A DNA stretch of 64,000 nt from positions 1 through 64,000 of the forward strand of contig DVMW01000041.1 of assembly GCA_018714805.1 (NCBI GenBank), read 5' to 3'. The position numbers and the translations under genes are program-made. Positions 33,583 through 42,544 of the stretch are shown in pieces (the first letter of the stretch is position 1; each line of letters starts with the position of its first letter). Origin of the DNA: Candidatus Fimenecus excrementigallinarum (lineage in GTDB: Bacteria; Bacillota; Clostridia; Oscillospirales; Acutalibacteraceae). The notes below the pieces were generated by a model. It had not been told where the DNA came from and searched no databases. It saw only the letters and a list, made by a program, of their open reading frames with translations.

Positions 33583-34760
33583 CAGCCATCGTTCCTTATC
33601 AATTCGAATTTCGCGCCCTTTGCGGCGCGCGAAACAAGCGCTTCCACGTCGAGCTTCTGCTCGGCCGCCTCCACCAGCGGCAGCGACGGGCGCGTGCGCG
33701 GGTGGCGCGGGGTAAAGACCGTGCAGCAGTCCTCATAGGGACGAATGGAAATGTCAAACGTTTCAATGTGCCGCGCGCGGCGGATAATCTCGTCTTTGTC
33801 CATGCCGATAAGCGGCCGGAACACCGGCAGCGTCGCCGCGGCGTCCGTGCAGCCGAGCGCCAGGATTGTCTGGCTCGCAACCTGGCCGACGCTCTCGCCC
33901 GTGATAAGCGCGGCGCAGCTTTCCCGGCGCGCTATGCGTTCGGCAATGCGCATCATAAAGCGGCGCATCACCAATGTAAACAGCGCCTCGGGGCAGTGGT
34001 CGCGAATCTGCTCCTGAATTTCGGTAAACGGCACGGTGTAAAGCCCGATGTCGCCCGAATACCGCGCAACCTGGCCGAGCAGGTCGTGCACCTTCTGCTC
34101 CGACTGCGGCGAGGTGTACGGCGGCGACGCGAAATGCACCGCGTCCAGCACAATGCCGCGCTTCGCCATCATCCAGCCGGCAACGGGGCTGTCTATCCCG
34201 CCGGAAATGAGCAGCATCGCCTTGCCGCCGGTGCCGACGGGCATACCGCCCGCGCCTTTTATCTGGTCGCAATGGATAAACGCCGCGTGCTCGCGCACCT
34301 CGACGGTCACGGTCCTTTCCGGCCGGTGGACGTCGACGCGCAGGTGCGGATACCGCGCCAGCAGCGCGCCGCCGACTTCGCGGCTGATTTCCGGGGAGGT
34401 CAGCGGGAAGGTCTTATCCGACCGCTTGGACTCCACCTTGAACGCCCGGATGCCCGACAGCTCCTCCCCCAGGTACGCGCAGGCGTCCCGCAGAATGGCG
34501 TCCATGCTTTTTTCAGTCTCGCACGCGCGCTGGAAGGCGGCGATGCCGAACACGCGGCCGAGACGGTCGACCGCCTCGTCCACGTCGAAGCCCTCGTCCG
34601 TCGGTTCTATTGTAATCGTGGATTGTGAACGGGTTATGACGAAACGGCCGAGATTGTGCAGCCGCCGCTTGATATTTTTTACCAGGACGCTTTCAAACGT
34701 CGCCCGGTTCAGGCCCTTAAGCGCCAGTTCTCCGTTTTTAATCAGTATGATTTCCCGCAT
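33582..34760 (-). CDS. thiI: tRNA sulfurtransferase ThiI
   Basis: ThiI activates U8 of tRNA with ATP and transfers sulfur to make 4-thiouridine; in some bacteria it also serves thiazole synthesis. The 392-residue protein has the ferredoxin-like and THUMP domains (1-165) and the PP-loop ATPase with LLISGGIDSPVAGW. It ends without the rhodanese domain found in E. coli, as usual in Firmicutes. The adjacent cysteine desulfurase, 5 bp upstream, is its likely sulfur donor. A frame extending to 35873 is antiparallel noise over the desulfurase and is not part of the gene. Confidence 0.96.
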   Translation of the reverse strand: MREIILIKNGELALKGLNRATFESVLVKNIKRRLHNLGRFVITRSQSTITIEPTDEGFDVDEAVDRLGRVFGIAAFQRACETEKSMDAILRDACAYLGEELSGIRAFKVESKRSDKTFPLTSPEISREVGGALLARYPHLRVDVHRPERTVTVEVREHAAFIHCDQIKGAGGMPVGTGGKAMLLISGGIDSPVAGWMMAKRGIVLDAVHFASPPYTSPQSEQKVHDLLGQVARYSGDIGLYTVPFTEIQEQIRDHCPEALFTLVMRRFMMRIAERIARRESCAALITGESVGQVASQTILALGCTDAAATLPVFRPLIGMDKDEIIRRARHIETFDISIRPYEDCCTVFTPRHPRTRPSLPLVEAAEQKLDVEALVSRAAKGAKFELIRNDG

Positions 34761-34765
34761 ATGGT

Positions 34766-35878
34766 TTACCTTTTTCTTCCAATCGTAGTTTGTACGTCCC
34801 GCACCGCCGCGGCGCACCGGTCTATCTCTTCCGCGGTCGTCGTGCGCGAAAGGCTCAGGCGCAGCGCGGTGTCCACCCGCTCTGCGGGCAGCCCCATGGC
34901 CGTGAGCGCCGTGCTGCGGTGCCCGCGCGAGCACGCCGACCCCGCCGAAACGGCCACGCCCCGCTCGGACAGCGCGTTGACCGCCACCTGCGACGGTACG
35001 CCGCGCAGGGAGATGTTGAGAATATAGGGCAGCGCGTCGGGCGGGGAATTGAGCGCCACGCCGTCGATTTGCAAAAGCTGCTCGCGCAGCCGGCTGTGAA
35101 GCGCCGCCAAGTCGGGCTCGCCCCACGCGCGCACCGCCGCCGCGAACGCCGCGATGGCCGGCATGGGCTGGGTGCCCGAGCAAAGACCGTATTCCTGGCC
35201 GCCGCCGAGCAGGTGCGGCTTTATGCGCACGCCCCGGCGCACATACAGCGCCCCCGCGCCCTTTAAGCCGTGCACCTTGTGCGCGCTGACGCTCAACAGG
35301 TCGATGCCGCACGCCTTCGGGCGGATGGGCAGCTTCAAAAAGCCCTGCACCGCGTCCACGTGCACCAGCGCCGGCGCACGCTTTTCGCGCACAATGCGCC
35401 CGAGCTCGGCAATGGGCAGGACGCTGCCGACCTCGTTGTTGACCGCCATCAGGCTTAAGAGCACCGTTTGCTCGTCGACCGCCTGTGCAATCTGCCCGGC
35501 GGTGATGCGCCCGCACCCGTCGGGCTTCAGGCGCACGACGGTAAACCCGCGCGTCTCCAGCGTGCGCATACATTCCTCCACGCTCGGATGCTCCATGGCG
35601 GTCGTCACGATTTTGCCGCCGCGGTAGCGCGAGACCGCGCCGAAAACGGCGGTGTTGTTCGCCGCCGTCCCGCTCGGGGTAAAGACAATCTCGCTTTTTT
35701 GCGCGTGCAGGGGCGCCGCAACGGCCGCGCGCGCATCCTCCAGGAGCCGTTCGGCCGCAAGACCCGCCGCGTGCAGGGAGGAGGGGTTGCCGAACGCCTG
35801 CGTCATCGCGTACACAGCGGCGTCCACCGCCTCTTTGCAGGGCTTCGTGGTCGCGCTGTTGTCCAGATAGCATTCCAT
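34766..35878 (-). CDS. nifZ: Cysteine desulfurase (NifS/IscS family)
   Basis: This 370-residue PLP enzyme releases sulfur from cysteine as a persulfide. MECYLDNSATTKP, FTPSGTAANNTAV, HVDAVQG and SVSAHKVHG (PLP lysine) are clear, and the active-site loop carries AGSACSRG with the persulfide Cys. GGAGGCGCC sets the start. Its position directly before thiI matches the NifZ-ThiI pair of Bacillus, so tRNA thiolation is the expected role. Confidence 0.92.
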   Translation of the reverse strand: MECYLDNSATTKPCKEAVDAAVYAMTQAFGNPSSLHAAGLAAERLLEDARAAVAAPLHAQKSEIVFTPSGTAANNTAVFGAVSRYRGGKIVTTAMEHPSVEECMRTLETRGFTVVRLKPDGCGRITAGQIAQAVDEQTVLLSLMAVNNEVGSVLPIAELGRIVREKRAPALVHVDAVQGFLKLPIRPKACGIDLLSVSAHKVHGLKGAGALYVRRGVRIKPHLLGGGQEYGLCSGTQPMPAIAAFAAAVRAWGEPDLAALHSRLREQLLQIDGVALNSPPDALPYILNISLRGVPSQVAVNALSERGVAVSAGSACSRGHRSTALTAMGLPAERVDTALRLSLSRTTTAEEIDRCAAAVRDVQTTIGRKR

Positions 35879-35925
35879 GCCCGGCGCCTCCTTTCCGATA
35901 GATGACGATACCATATCAGTTTTTT

Positions 35926-35954
35926 ATTATACACGAGGAAAACGGTTTTGGCAA
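35926..35954 (-). promoter_or_regulatory. Promoter of the cysteine desulfurase-thiI-sortase unit
   Basis: Minus strand: TTGCCA (35954-35949), 17 bp, TATAAT (35931-35926). It is the only clear promoter found for the long minus-strand unit that runs to about 26150. Confidence 0.7.
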
Positions 35955-36031
35955 ACAAAACCGCACAATTTCCGCGTTTTTTTCGTATAAATCCAAAAGC
36001 CGCTGCAAAATCTATGCGCGAGGTGACCAAA

Positions 36032-37375
36032 ATGGGAAAAACCCACTCGCGGCGCAGCCGCATCCGGCTGTTCTCCTTCCTTGCGGCCGTGCTGCTGACG
36101 CTTTCGGCTTTTGCGGTTTCCGGCGCCGTGCGCGCGGCGCGCTACGAAAGACAGCTGCGCGTTTCCGGCGAGCGCGCGCTCGCCACGCTCGATGACGCGC
36201 TGCGCAGTATGCAGGCCGACCTGCAAAAGGGCGTGTATGCCAACACCCCGCCGATGCTCGGGGACACGGCGACCCGTCTTTCGCTGGAATCCGCCGCCGC
36301 CAAAAACAGCCTGGCCGCCCTGCCGCTGACCGACGCGCAGCTTTCGACAACCTATAAATTTCTATCGCAGGTCGGCGATTTCGTCCTCGCCCTGAGCCGC
36401 AAAACCGAGGCGGGCGAAACCGTTTCGAGCGAGGAGCGCGAAACCATGCTGACGCTTTTGCAGTTTGCCGACACGCTGACCGCGCAGATTTCCGCGCTGC
36501 GCGAGCAGCTGTACGACGGGACGCTGCTGCTTGCCGAAGAGGCCGAGCAGCTTGACGAAAACGCCCGGCTGCTCGCCGCGCTGGACGCGAATTTTGAGGA
36601 TGCGGAGCAGGCGCTGACCGAATACCCGACGCTGCTTTACGACGGGCCGTTTTCCGACCACATCAACGCGCTGGAATCCAACCTGCTGCAAAACGCCGCG
36701 GAATGCTCGCAGGCAGAGGCCGCGTCGCGCGCCGCCGCATTTTTAGAGCTTCCCGAGGACGCGCTGGCCTTTGAAGGGACCGAGGAGGACAACACCGCCG
36801 CCTACGTCTTTTCCGCCGACGGCAGCACCGTTGCCGTCACCAAGCGCGGCGGGTACCTTTTGTACCTGCTGTCCGACGCCTTTGCGGGGGAGGCGCAGCT
36901 GGACTACGAGGCTGCGCGCGAGCTTGCCGCCGCCTTCCTTGCGCGGTGCGGCTTTTCGGGGATGGAGGCGACCTATTACACCACAGACGACGGCATTTGC
37001 ACCATCAATTTCGCCTTTGCAGACGCGGGCTGGATATGCTACCCGGACCTTATCAAGGTCAGCGTCAGCCTTGCGGACGGCGCGGTGCTGTCGGCGGACT
37101 GCCGCGGCTACGTAATGAACCACAAAACGCGCGCCTTCCCGACGCCCGCCGTCGCCCGCGAAGCGGCCGAGCAGAACCTGAGTCCCCTTTTGACGGTCAA
37201 GGACGCGCGGCTGGCGGTCATCCCGACGGACGCGGGCGGTGAGACGGCGTGCTACGAATTCCATTGTGCGGACAGCGCCGGGCAGGAGTGTCTTGTGTAT
37301 ATCGATGCGAGCACCGGGAACGAGGCGGAAATCCTGCTGCTGTTATACAGCGACAACGGCGTTTTGACCCGATGA
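36032..37375 (+). CDS. ypeB: Germination protein YpeB
   Basis: YpeB is needed for localisation and stability of the cortex-lytic enzyme SleB in dormant spores. The 447-residue protein has an N-terminal transmembrane anchor (10-33), a helical region and C-terminal PepSY-like repeats. EYPTLLYDGPFSDHI near residue 210 is the family signature. GAGGTGA lies 5 bases before ATG 36032. In Bacillus the gene follows sleB; no sleB is next to it here. A small lipoprotein gene comes 61 bp later. Confidence 0.9.
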   Translation: MGKTHSRRSRIRLFSFLAAVLLTLSAFAVSGAVRAARYERQLRVSGERALATLDDALRSMQADLQKGVYANTPPMLGDTATRLSLESAAAKNSLAALPLTDAQLSTTYKFLSQVGDFVLALSRKTEAGETVSSEERETMLTLLQFADTLTAQISALREQLYDGTLLLAEEAEQLDENARLLAALDANFEDAEQALTEYPTLLYDGPFSDHINALESNLLQNAAECSQAEAASRAAAFLELPEDALAFEGTEEDNTAAYVFSADGSTVAVTKRGGYLLYLLSDAFAGEAQLDYEAARELAAAFLARCGFSGMEATYYTTDDGICTINFAFADAGWICYPDLIKVSVSLADGAVLSADCRGYVMNHKTRAFPTPAVAREAAEQNLSPLLTVKDARLAVIPTDAGGETACYEFHCADSAGQECLVYIDASTGNEAEILLLLYSDNGVLTR

Positions 37376-37436
37376 ATCGTTCGGGAATTTTTGCAGACAA
37401 TAGATGTGTCCGAAAAAAAGAAAGAAGGCATTTTAA

Positions 37437-37733
37437 ATGAAAAAACGGGTCCTGTACCTTGCCGCGGCTGCGTTTGCGCTGTGCGTCTTTTTGGCGGCGT
37501 GCGGCGGCGATGCGGACGACGGCGTCAGCGACAACAACGTCGTAACCGAAGCGCAGGAGGCGCTGACCGACTCGGGCGACGCCCTGAAGGACGCCGGGGA
37601 GGCGCTGTCCGACGCGGGCGACGCGGTCGGCGACGCCGTAACCGGCGCGGGGCACGCGGCCGAGGACGCGGTCTCCGACGCAGCCGACGGCGCGCGCGAG
37701 CTGGTCACGAAGGCGCGCGACGCGATGCGGTGA
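37437..37733 (+). CDS. Small lipoprotein with amphipathic helical repeats
   Basis: This 98-residue protein has a signal peptide with lipobox FLAAC (Cys near residue 22). The mature part is almost wholly a repeated ALxDAGDAxxDA pattern, predicted to form long amphipathic helices. The composition is Ala/Asp/Gly-rich. GAAAGAAGG precedes the ATG. The function is unknown; co-direction with ypeB suggests a spore or envelope role. Confidence 0.75.
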   Translation: MKKRVLYLAAAAFALCVFLAACGGDADDGVSDNNVVTEAQEALTDSGDALKDAGEALSDAGDAVGDAVTGAGHAAEDAVSDAADGARELVTKARDAMR

Positions 37734-37738
37734 CAAAC

Positions 37739-37772
37739 GGAACACGGGAGGCGTTTTCGCCTCCCGTGTTCC
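37739..37772. terminator. Bidirectional terminator
   Basis: GGAACACGGGAGGCG (37739-37753) pairs perfectly with CGCCTCCCGTGTTCC (37758-37772) around TTTT. It closes the ypeB-lipoprotein pair and the convergent transporter operon. Confidence 0.88.
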
Positions 37773-37780
37773 TTCCTTGT

Positions 37781-38536
37781 TTAAATTTGCAGCGCTTCAA
37801 AAATCTGCCGCTTGTAGTGCAGAAAAGTCTCCCCCAGCATAAAGTCGTGCGCGCGCGGGCGCGGCTCCTCCACCGGGATTTCCGCAAAAATGGTCCCGGG
37901 GCTGCCGCCGAGGATACATACGCGGTCCGACAGCTTGACCGCCTCGTCGACGTCGTGCGTAATGAACAGCGTCGTCAGCTCGATGTCGCGCATGATGTCG
38001 AGATACCATTCGTGGATGGCGCCCTTTGTGATGGTGTCGAGCGCGCTGAACGGCTCGTCGAGCAGCGCGATGCCGTCGGACGCAAGATAGGTCCGCAAAA
38101 GCGCGGCGCGCTGGCGCATCCCGCCCGAAAGCTTGTCCGGGTATTTCTTTTCCGTCCCGGCAAGCCCGAACCGCGCAAAATGCGCGGCGGCCTGCTCGCG
38201 CGCCTCCTTTTTGGGCGTCCCGCGCAAGATAAGGGGCAGCGCGACGTTGTCGAGCACCGTGCGAAACGGCAGAAGCAGGTCCTTTTGCAGCATATAGCTG
38301 ATTTTCCCCGGCACGCCGGTAATCTCCTCGCCGTAGGCGTACACATGCCCGCCGTCCGGGCGCATAAGGCCGGACAGGATATTGAACAGCGTCGTCTTGC
38401 CCGCGCCGCTTATTCCCAAAAGGCAGACAAGCTCGCCCTTTTGCAGCGTCAGATTCACGTCGGACAAAACCCGGTTGCCGCCGAACGACTTGGAAATGCC
38501 CTCCGCGCGCAGCACGGCGTCAGGAGAGGTAGGCAT
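37781..38536 (-). CDS. thiZ: ABC transporter ATP-binding protein (ThiZ-like)
   Basis: This 251-residue ATPase has Walker A GISGAGKTT, signature LSGGMRQR, Walker B GIALLDEPFSALD and the switch histidine in FITHDVDEA. It belongs to the nitrate/sulfonate/taurine subfamily that also includes ThiZ. It overlaps the substrate-binding-protein gene by 17 bp. TPP-riboswitch control identifies the cargo as a thiamine precursor. Confidence 0.9.
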   Translation of the reverse strand: MPTSPDAVLRAEGISKSFGGNRVLSDVNLTLQKGELVCLLGISGAGKTTLFNILSGLMRPDGGHVYAYGEEITGVPGKISYMLQKDLLLPFRTVLDNVALPLILRGTPKKEAREQAAAHFARFGLAGTEKKYPDKLSGGMRQRAALLRTYLASDGIALLDEPFSALDTITKGAIHEWYLDIMRDIELTTLFITHDVDEAVKLSDRVCILGGSPGTIFAEIPVEEPRPRAHDFMLGETFLHYKRQIFEALQI

Positions 38537-39524
38537 TCGTATATCCCGTGCCCGCAGGCAGCTCCTTTTCCACAAGGCCGTTTTCCCAAAGCCAGGCGTA
38601 GAACGCGTCCCAGCGCGCCGGGTCGATGTAGCCCCACTGCTCGACCTCGGCCTTGTACTGCGGTGAAATCCACTTCTGGCTCGCGGTCACAAGCTCCAGC
38701 GAGTCGCGCAGGGAGCCGGTCGTGTCGCCGTCCACCAGAATCTGCGCCGCCGCCTCCGGGTTCGCAATGGCGTATTCGTAGCCCTTCTTAAGCGCAGAAA
38801 GGAACGCCTTCGTCTCGTCCGGGTGCTCCTCCAAAAACGCATTGTTCGCGATAAGCACCGGCGTGTAGTAGTCGAAGACGGGGTCGATGTCCTTGAAATA
38901 GAAATAGTCAAAATCAAGCCCGGTCTGCTCGGCCGCAATGCCGCCCCAGCCGTAGAAAATCCAAATCGCGTCCGTCAGGTGCTCGCGCAGCGCGCCGGCT
39001 TCGTCGGTAATCGTGTTCGGGATAAGGTTCACCTTGTCGAAATCCCCGCCGTCGCGCTCGACGACCGCCCGCAGCGTCGCAAGCTCTATGGGCGAATCCC
39101 AGGTCGAATAGGTGTGGCCCTCCAAGCCCTTGGGCCGGTCCATCCCCTCGCCCGCGCGGGAAATAATACCCGATGTGTTGTGCTGCAGCAGCGCCGCAAC
39201 CGCCGTCACGCCGAGCGGCGCGTCGGAGACAAAGGCCGCGGCGAGCGTGTCCTGCGCGTCAATGGCGAACTGCGCCTGCCCCGCCGCGCACATGGCGGCG
39301 GCGCCCGCCTCCGGCGGCTGGACGACGGTCACGTTCAGGCCCGCCTCTTCAAAATACCCGTTGGCGAGCGCAACGTAAATGCCGGTGTGGTTGGTGTTCG
39401 GCGTCCAGTCGAGCGACACCGTGATATCCGTTTTGCCGGTGCCCTCCCCGCCGCAGGCGGCTAGGGATACCAGCAGGACGGCGCAGAGCAAAAGCGCGCC
39501 GAGCTTTTTAAGCGTTTGTTTCAT
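38520..39524 (-). CDS. thiY: Substrate-binding lipoprotein, NMT1/THI5-like (ThiY-like)
   Basis: This 334-residue lipoprotein has the lipobox SLAAC near residue 24 and the NMT1/THI5 signature VSLDWTPNTNHTGIYVA followed by GYFEEAGL. ThiY proteins bind formylaminopyrimidine or HMP, the pyrimidine half of thiamine. Its start codon overlaps the permease stop as ATGA. The exact ligand is inferred from family and riboswitch context. Confidence 0.9.
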   Translation of the reverse strand: MKQTLKKLGALLLCAVLLVSLAACGGEGTGKTDITVSLDWTPNTNHTGIYVALANGYFEEAGLNVTVVQPPEAGAAAMCAAGQAQFAIDAQDTLAAAFVSDAPLGVTAVAALLQHNTSGIISRAGEGMDRPKGLEGHTYSTWDSPIELATLRAVVERDGGDFDKVNLIPNTITDEAGALREHLTDAIWIFYGWGGIAAEQTGLDFDYFYFKDIDPVFDYYTPVLIANNAFLEEHPDETKAFLSALKKGYEYAIANPEAAAQILVDGDTTGSLRDSLELVTASQKWISPQYKAEVEQWGYIDPARWDAFYAWLWENGLVEKELPAGTGYTNAYLS

Positions 39525-40297
39525 ACGGTTTGTTTCTCCTTCCTTTCCCAGGGCATGACAAGATACCGCAGCAGCGTCACGCCCCACATCAAAAGCAGGC
39601 TGATAAGCGTGATAAACAAAATCACGGAAAACATTTTGTCGAAGGCGTACGCCTTCTGCACGCGCGTCATGTACACGCCAAGCCCCTCAAAGCCGCCCAG
39701 CCATTCCGCCACCACCGCGCCGACCACCGCGTAGGAGGCCGAAACCTTGAGCCCCGCAAAAAAAGAGCCGAGCGCAGAGGGAACGAGCACGTGGCGGAAA
39801 ATTTTGAACCGCCCCGCGCCCATGCTCCGAAGCAGATTGACCGCGTCCGCGTCGGCGCTGCGAAAGCCGTCCAAAAGACTGACGGCAATCGGGAAAAACG
39901 TGGTGATAACCACGAGCGTCACCTTGGGCGCCATGCCGAAGCCCATCCAAAGCACCAGAAGCGGCGCGACCGCGATGGTCGGGATGGTCTGCGTGATGAC
40001 GAGCACCGGGTACAGCGCCTTGTAGAGAAACGCGAAGCGGTTCATCAGCGACGCGAGCACAAAGGCGAGCGACACGCCGAGCGCGAGGCCTAAAAACGCC
40101 TCGCACAGCGTCACGCCGGCATGGCTGAGCAGCAGCGGGAAATCCGCGGCGAACGCCCGGACGACCGCGCCGGGCGTCGGCAGCATAAACGCCGGGACCC
40201 ATTGGAAGCCCGTCGCCGCCGCCCACAGCGCAAGCACAACAAGCAGCGCCGCAAGCGGGGACGCCTTACTTGTGATGCTTTGTAACTTTTTCGTCAA
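39521..40297 (-). CDS. thiX: ABC transporter permease (ThiX-like)
   Basis: This 258-residue inner-membrane permease has about six transmembrane segments and the EAA loop (SMGAGRFKIFRHVLVPSAL) that contacts the ATPase. The start is TTG at 40295-40297, with GGGCGGGG upstream, and overlaps the thiamine-binding protein gene by 32 bp. No alternative ATG occurs until within the first membrane segment, so the TTG is favoured. Confidence 0.9.
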   Translation of the reverse strand: MTKKLQSITSKASPLAALLVVLALWAAATGFQWVPAFMLPTPGAVVRAFAADFPLLLSHAGVTLCEAFLGLALGVSLAFVLASLMNRFAFLYKALYPVLVITQTIPTIAVAPLLVLWMGFGMAPKVTLVVITTFFPIAVSLLDGFRSADADAVNLLRSMGAGRFKIFRHVLVPSALGSFFAGLKVSASYAVVGAVVAEWLGGFEGLGVYMTRVQKAYAFDKMFSVILFITLISLLLMWGVTLLRYLVMPWERKEKQTV

Positions 40298-40565
40298 TGG
40301 TCAGCACCCCGCCCTCGGGCTTGTAGGAAATCTTGACATACGCCGAAACGGACGGCGTGCCCGCGCGCACGGCGACGTGCTGGCATTCCTTGACAATGTC
40401 CAGCAGCTGGTCGTAGTCCTCGCCCTCAATGGTCGTCTCGAACGGGCCGACATAATAATGCAGCCCCGTGGACGCGATGTAGGCGATGACCTCGTCGACA
40501 ATGCGCACGACTTCGTTTTTGTCCTGCACGCCGGGCAGGACCTGGATGGCTACGCTTGCTTTCAT
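40266..40565 (-). CDS. Thiamine-binding protein, YkoF/MTH1187 family
   Basis: This 99-residue protein has the ferredoxin-like thiamine-binding fold (PF01910 type): SVAIQVLPGV, VIAYIASTGLHYYVGPFETTIEG and a VKISYKPEG strand. YkoF proteins bind thiamine or its pyrimidine in the cytoplasm. It is first in the riboswitch-controlled operon, with AAAGGAGGAACC before its ATG. Confidence 0.9.
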   Translation of the reverse strand: MKASVAIQVLPGVQDKNEVVRIVDEVIAYIASTGLHYYVGPFETTIEGEDYDQLLDIVKECQHVAVRAGTPSVSAYVKISYKPEGGVLTIDEKVTKHHK

Positions 40566-40597
40566 GACAGGTTCCTCCTTTGGAACATAAAAAATAG

Positions 40598-40631
40598 AGA
40601 AGCCTTACGACACCGCAGTCGTAAGGCTTCT
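40598..40631 (-). terminator. Riboswitch-linked terminator
   Basis: AGAAGCCTTACGAC (40598-40611) pairs perfectly with GTCGTAAGGCTTCT (40618-40631). Read on the minus strand it is followed by CTATTTTTTATG. It lies between the TPP aptamer and the first gene and is the likely expression platform. Confidence 0.88.
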
Positions 40632-40649
40632 GATTTTTCCGGTGAAAAA

Positions 40650-40748
40650 ACGGCTCCCTACGGCGGCATTACCCGCATCAGGTCATAGGGTCAAAGGCGC
40701 GCTGCATCCCTTCTCTCAGCCGGCTTGCCGCCAGCTCCCCTGTGTTCG
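40650..40748 (-). promoter_or_regulatory. TPP riboswitch (THI element)
   Basis: On the minus strand the aptamer shows ACAGGGGAGCT, GGCTGAGAG, GACCCTATGACCTGAT and GGGTAATGCC...GTAGGGA, the conserved THI-box blocks in the right order. Binding of thiamine pyrophosphate should favour the downstream terminator at 40598-40631 and switch off the ABC transporter operon. Confidence 0.95.
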
Positions 40749-40770
40749 GTTGTCCTAAAGCTTCGTATGT

Positions 40771-40799
40771 AGTATACGTCCGCGCCCGAATTTTGTCAA
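40771..40799 (-). promoter_or_regulatory. Promoter of the TPP-controlled operon
   Basis: Minus strand: TTGACA (40799-40794), 17 bp, TATACT (40776-40771). The -35 box overlaps the stop codon of the upstream PAP2 gene. Confidence 0.85.
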
Positions 40800-41296
40800 C
40801 CCGGAACGAGAAAAAAACCGATGGCCCCGCAGGCCGCGCCGAGCCCCGCCCCGCAGACCACGTCGCGCGGGAAATGCACCCCGCCGACCACGCGGATGAC
40901 GGCGAGCAGCACGCCGAGCACGGTCAGCACGACGCCGGCGGGCGCAAACGTATAATAAAAGGCAAACGCAATGACAAACACCGAAAACACGTGACGGCTC
41001 GGGAAGGATTCGCCGGGCTTGTCCTTTTGCAGCAGCGGCGAAAAGCCGAGCTTGGCGAACGGACGCGGGAAATTCAGCGCGCGGCGCAGCGCGCTGACCG
41101 CGACAAAGGAAACGCCCGGCACAAGCACGCACCGCAGGAAGCGGCCGTCGCGCGAAAAAAGCAGGGCGGCAAGCAGCGCCGGGTACGCAAGGTACACAAG
41201 CGCCGTAATGGCCTTATCCGCGCCGCGCAGCGCCCGCAGAAGCGCGGGGCGCGCCAAAAACGGCTTTTGCAGCCTTTCAAACTGTTCCCGCGTCAC
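40796..41296 (-). CDS. PAP2 superfamily lipid phosphatase
   Basis: This 166-residue membrane protein has the three phosphatase motifs: KDKPGESF preceding PSRH (motif 2 with His) and GVHFPRDV (motif 3 with His and Asp). It has about five hydrophobic segments. Family members dephosphorylate undecaprenyl diphosphate or phosphatidic acid. The start is GTG at 41294-41296 with AAGGGGG upstream. UppP at 15.7 kb is of an unrelated fold, so the two may be redundant in carrier-lipid recycling. Confidence 0.87.
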   Translation of the reverse strand: MTREQFERLQKPFLARPALLRALRGADKAITALVYLAYPALLAALLFSRDGRFLRCVLVPGVSFVAVSALRRALNFPRPFAKLGFSPLLQKDKPGESFPSRHVFSVFVIAFAFYYTFAPAGVVLTVLGVLLAVIRVVGGVHFPRDVVCGAGLGAACGAIGFFLVPG

Positions 41297-41395
41297 ACCG
41301 CGCCCCCTTTTTTCCGTCTTCTGCCTTCAGTATAGCAAAACCGGCCGCCGCGCGCAAGGGCGACGCGAAAAGCCGCCCCGCAAGGCGCAAAAAAA

Positions 41396-41419
41396 GCGGG
41401 GACGCCGCCGCGTCCCCGC
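41396..41419 (-). terminator. Terminator after gap
   Basis: GCGGGGACGC (41396-41405) and GCGTCCCCGC (41410-41419) pair around a short loop. On the minus strand a run of seven T follows. Confidence 0.85.
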
Positions 41420-41434
41420 CGAAGGTCTGTTTGC

Positions 41435-42472
41435 TTACGCAAGCTCCGCGAAATACTTGATGGTGCGGACCATCTGGCTCGTGTAAGAATTTTCGTTGTC
41501 GTACCAGGAAACGACCTGAACCTCATAGAGGTCATCGGCAATCTGCGCAACCATGGTCTGGGTCGCGTCAAACAGCGAGCCGTAGCGCATACCGATAACG
41601 TCGGAGGAGACAATCGGGTCCTCGTTGTAGCCGAAGCTCTCGCTCGCGGCAGCCTTCATGGCGGCGTTGATGCCTTCCTTCGTGACGTCCTTGCCCTTGA
41701 CGACCGCGGTCAAAATGGTGGTCGAGCCGGTCGGAACGGGCACGCGCTGCGCCGAACCGATGAGCTTGCCGTTGAGTTCCGGGATAACCAGGCCAATCGC
41801 TTTCGCAGCGCCGGTGGAGTTCGGAACGATGTTGGCAGCGCCCGCGCGCGCACGGCGCAGGTCGCCCTTTCTGTGCGGGCCGTCCAGAATCATCTGGTCG
41901 CCGGTGTAGGCGTGGATGGTGCTCATGATACCGCTCTGCACGGGCGCGTAGTCATTGAGGGCCTTCGCCATGGGCGCCAGGCAGTTCGTGGTGCAGGAAG
42001 CGGCGGAAATGATGGTGTCGTCCGCCGTCAGGGTCTTTTCGTTGACGCTGTAGACGATGGTCTTCAGGTCGTTGCCCGCGGGCGCGGAAATGACGACCTT
42101 CTTCGCGCCGGCGTCGATGTGCGCCTGGCTCTTCGCCTTCGAGCAATAGAAGCCCGTGCACTCGAGCACAACGTCCACGCCGATTTCGCCCCACGGAAGC
42201 TCCGCGGCGTTGGCCATCGCGTAAATTTTCAGGGTCTTGCCGTCGACAGTCAGGGTGCCGGCTTCGTCATCGGCGGAGATGGTGTGCAGGTTCTCGCCAA
42301 TCTTGCCGCAATAGCCGCCCTGGGCGGTGTCGTACTTGAGCAGGTGCGCAAGCATGGAGGGCTTGGTCAGGTCGTTGATTGCGACGACCTCATAGCCTTC
42401 CGCGCCGAACATCTGACGGAACGCCAGACGGCCGATGCGGCCGAACCCGTTGATAGCAACTTTAACAGACAT
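41435..42472 (-). CDS. gap: Glyceraldehyde-3-phosphate dehydrogenase
   Basis: GAPDH makes 1,3-bisphosphoglycerate from glyceraldehyde-3-phosphate in glycolysis. The 345-residue protein has the GFGRIGR NAD motif, Asp after AIN indicating NAD rather than NADP preference, the active-site Cys160 in [12 protein letters not shown], and [27 protein letters not shown] precedes the ATG at 42472. Codon choice looks like that of a highly expressed gene. It is monocistronic between a promoter and a terminator. Confidence 0.97.
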   Translation of the reverse strand: MSVKVAINGFGRIGRLAFRQMFGAEGYEVVAINDLTKPSMLAHLLKYDTAQGGYCGKIGENLHTISADDEAGTLTVDGKTLKIYAMANAAELPWGEIGVDVVLECTGFYCSKAKSQAHIDAGAKKVVISAPAGNDLKTIVYSVNEKTLTADDTIISAASCTTNCLAPMAKALNDYAPVQSGIMSTIHAYTGDQMILDGPHRKGDLRRARAGAANIVPNSTGAAKAIGLVIPELNGKLIGSAQRVPVPTGSTTILTAVVKGKDVTKEGINAAMKAAASESFGYNEDPIVSSDVIGMRYGSLFDATQTMVAQIADDLYEVQVVSWYDNENSYTSQMVRTIKYFAELA

Positions 42473-42515
42473 GGAAATTACCTCCAAATATAGTATTTTT
42501 CCTTGTGCGGCTAAC

Positions 42516-42544
42516 ATTGTATACCGATTTTTGGAAATTTGCAA
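42516..42544 (-). promoter_or_regulatory. gap promoter
   Basis: Minus strand: TTGCAA (42544-42539), 17 bp, TACAAT (42521-42516). Confidence 0.65.

Noticed and set aside
33582..35873. ThiI with a long N-terminal extension
   Set aside because: The extension overlaps the cysteine desulfurase gene in another frame and is Arg/Gly-rich; the ThiI sequence begins at MREIILIKNGELALKG (34760).
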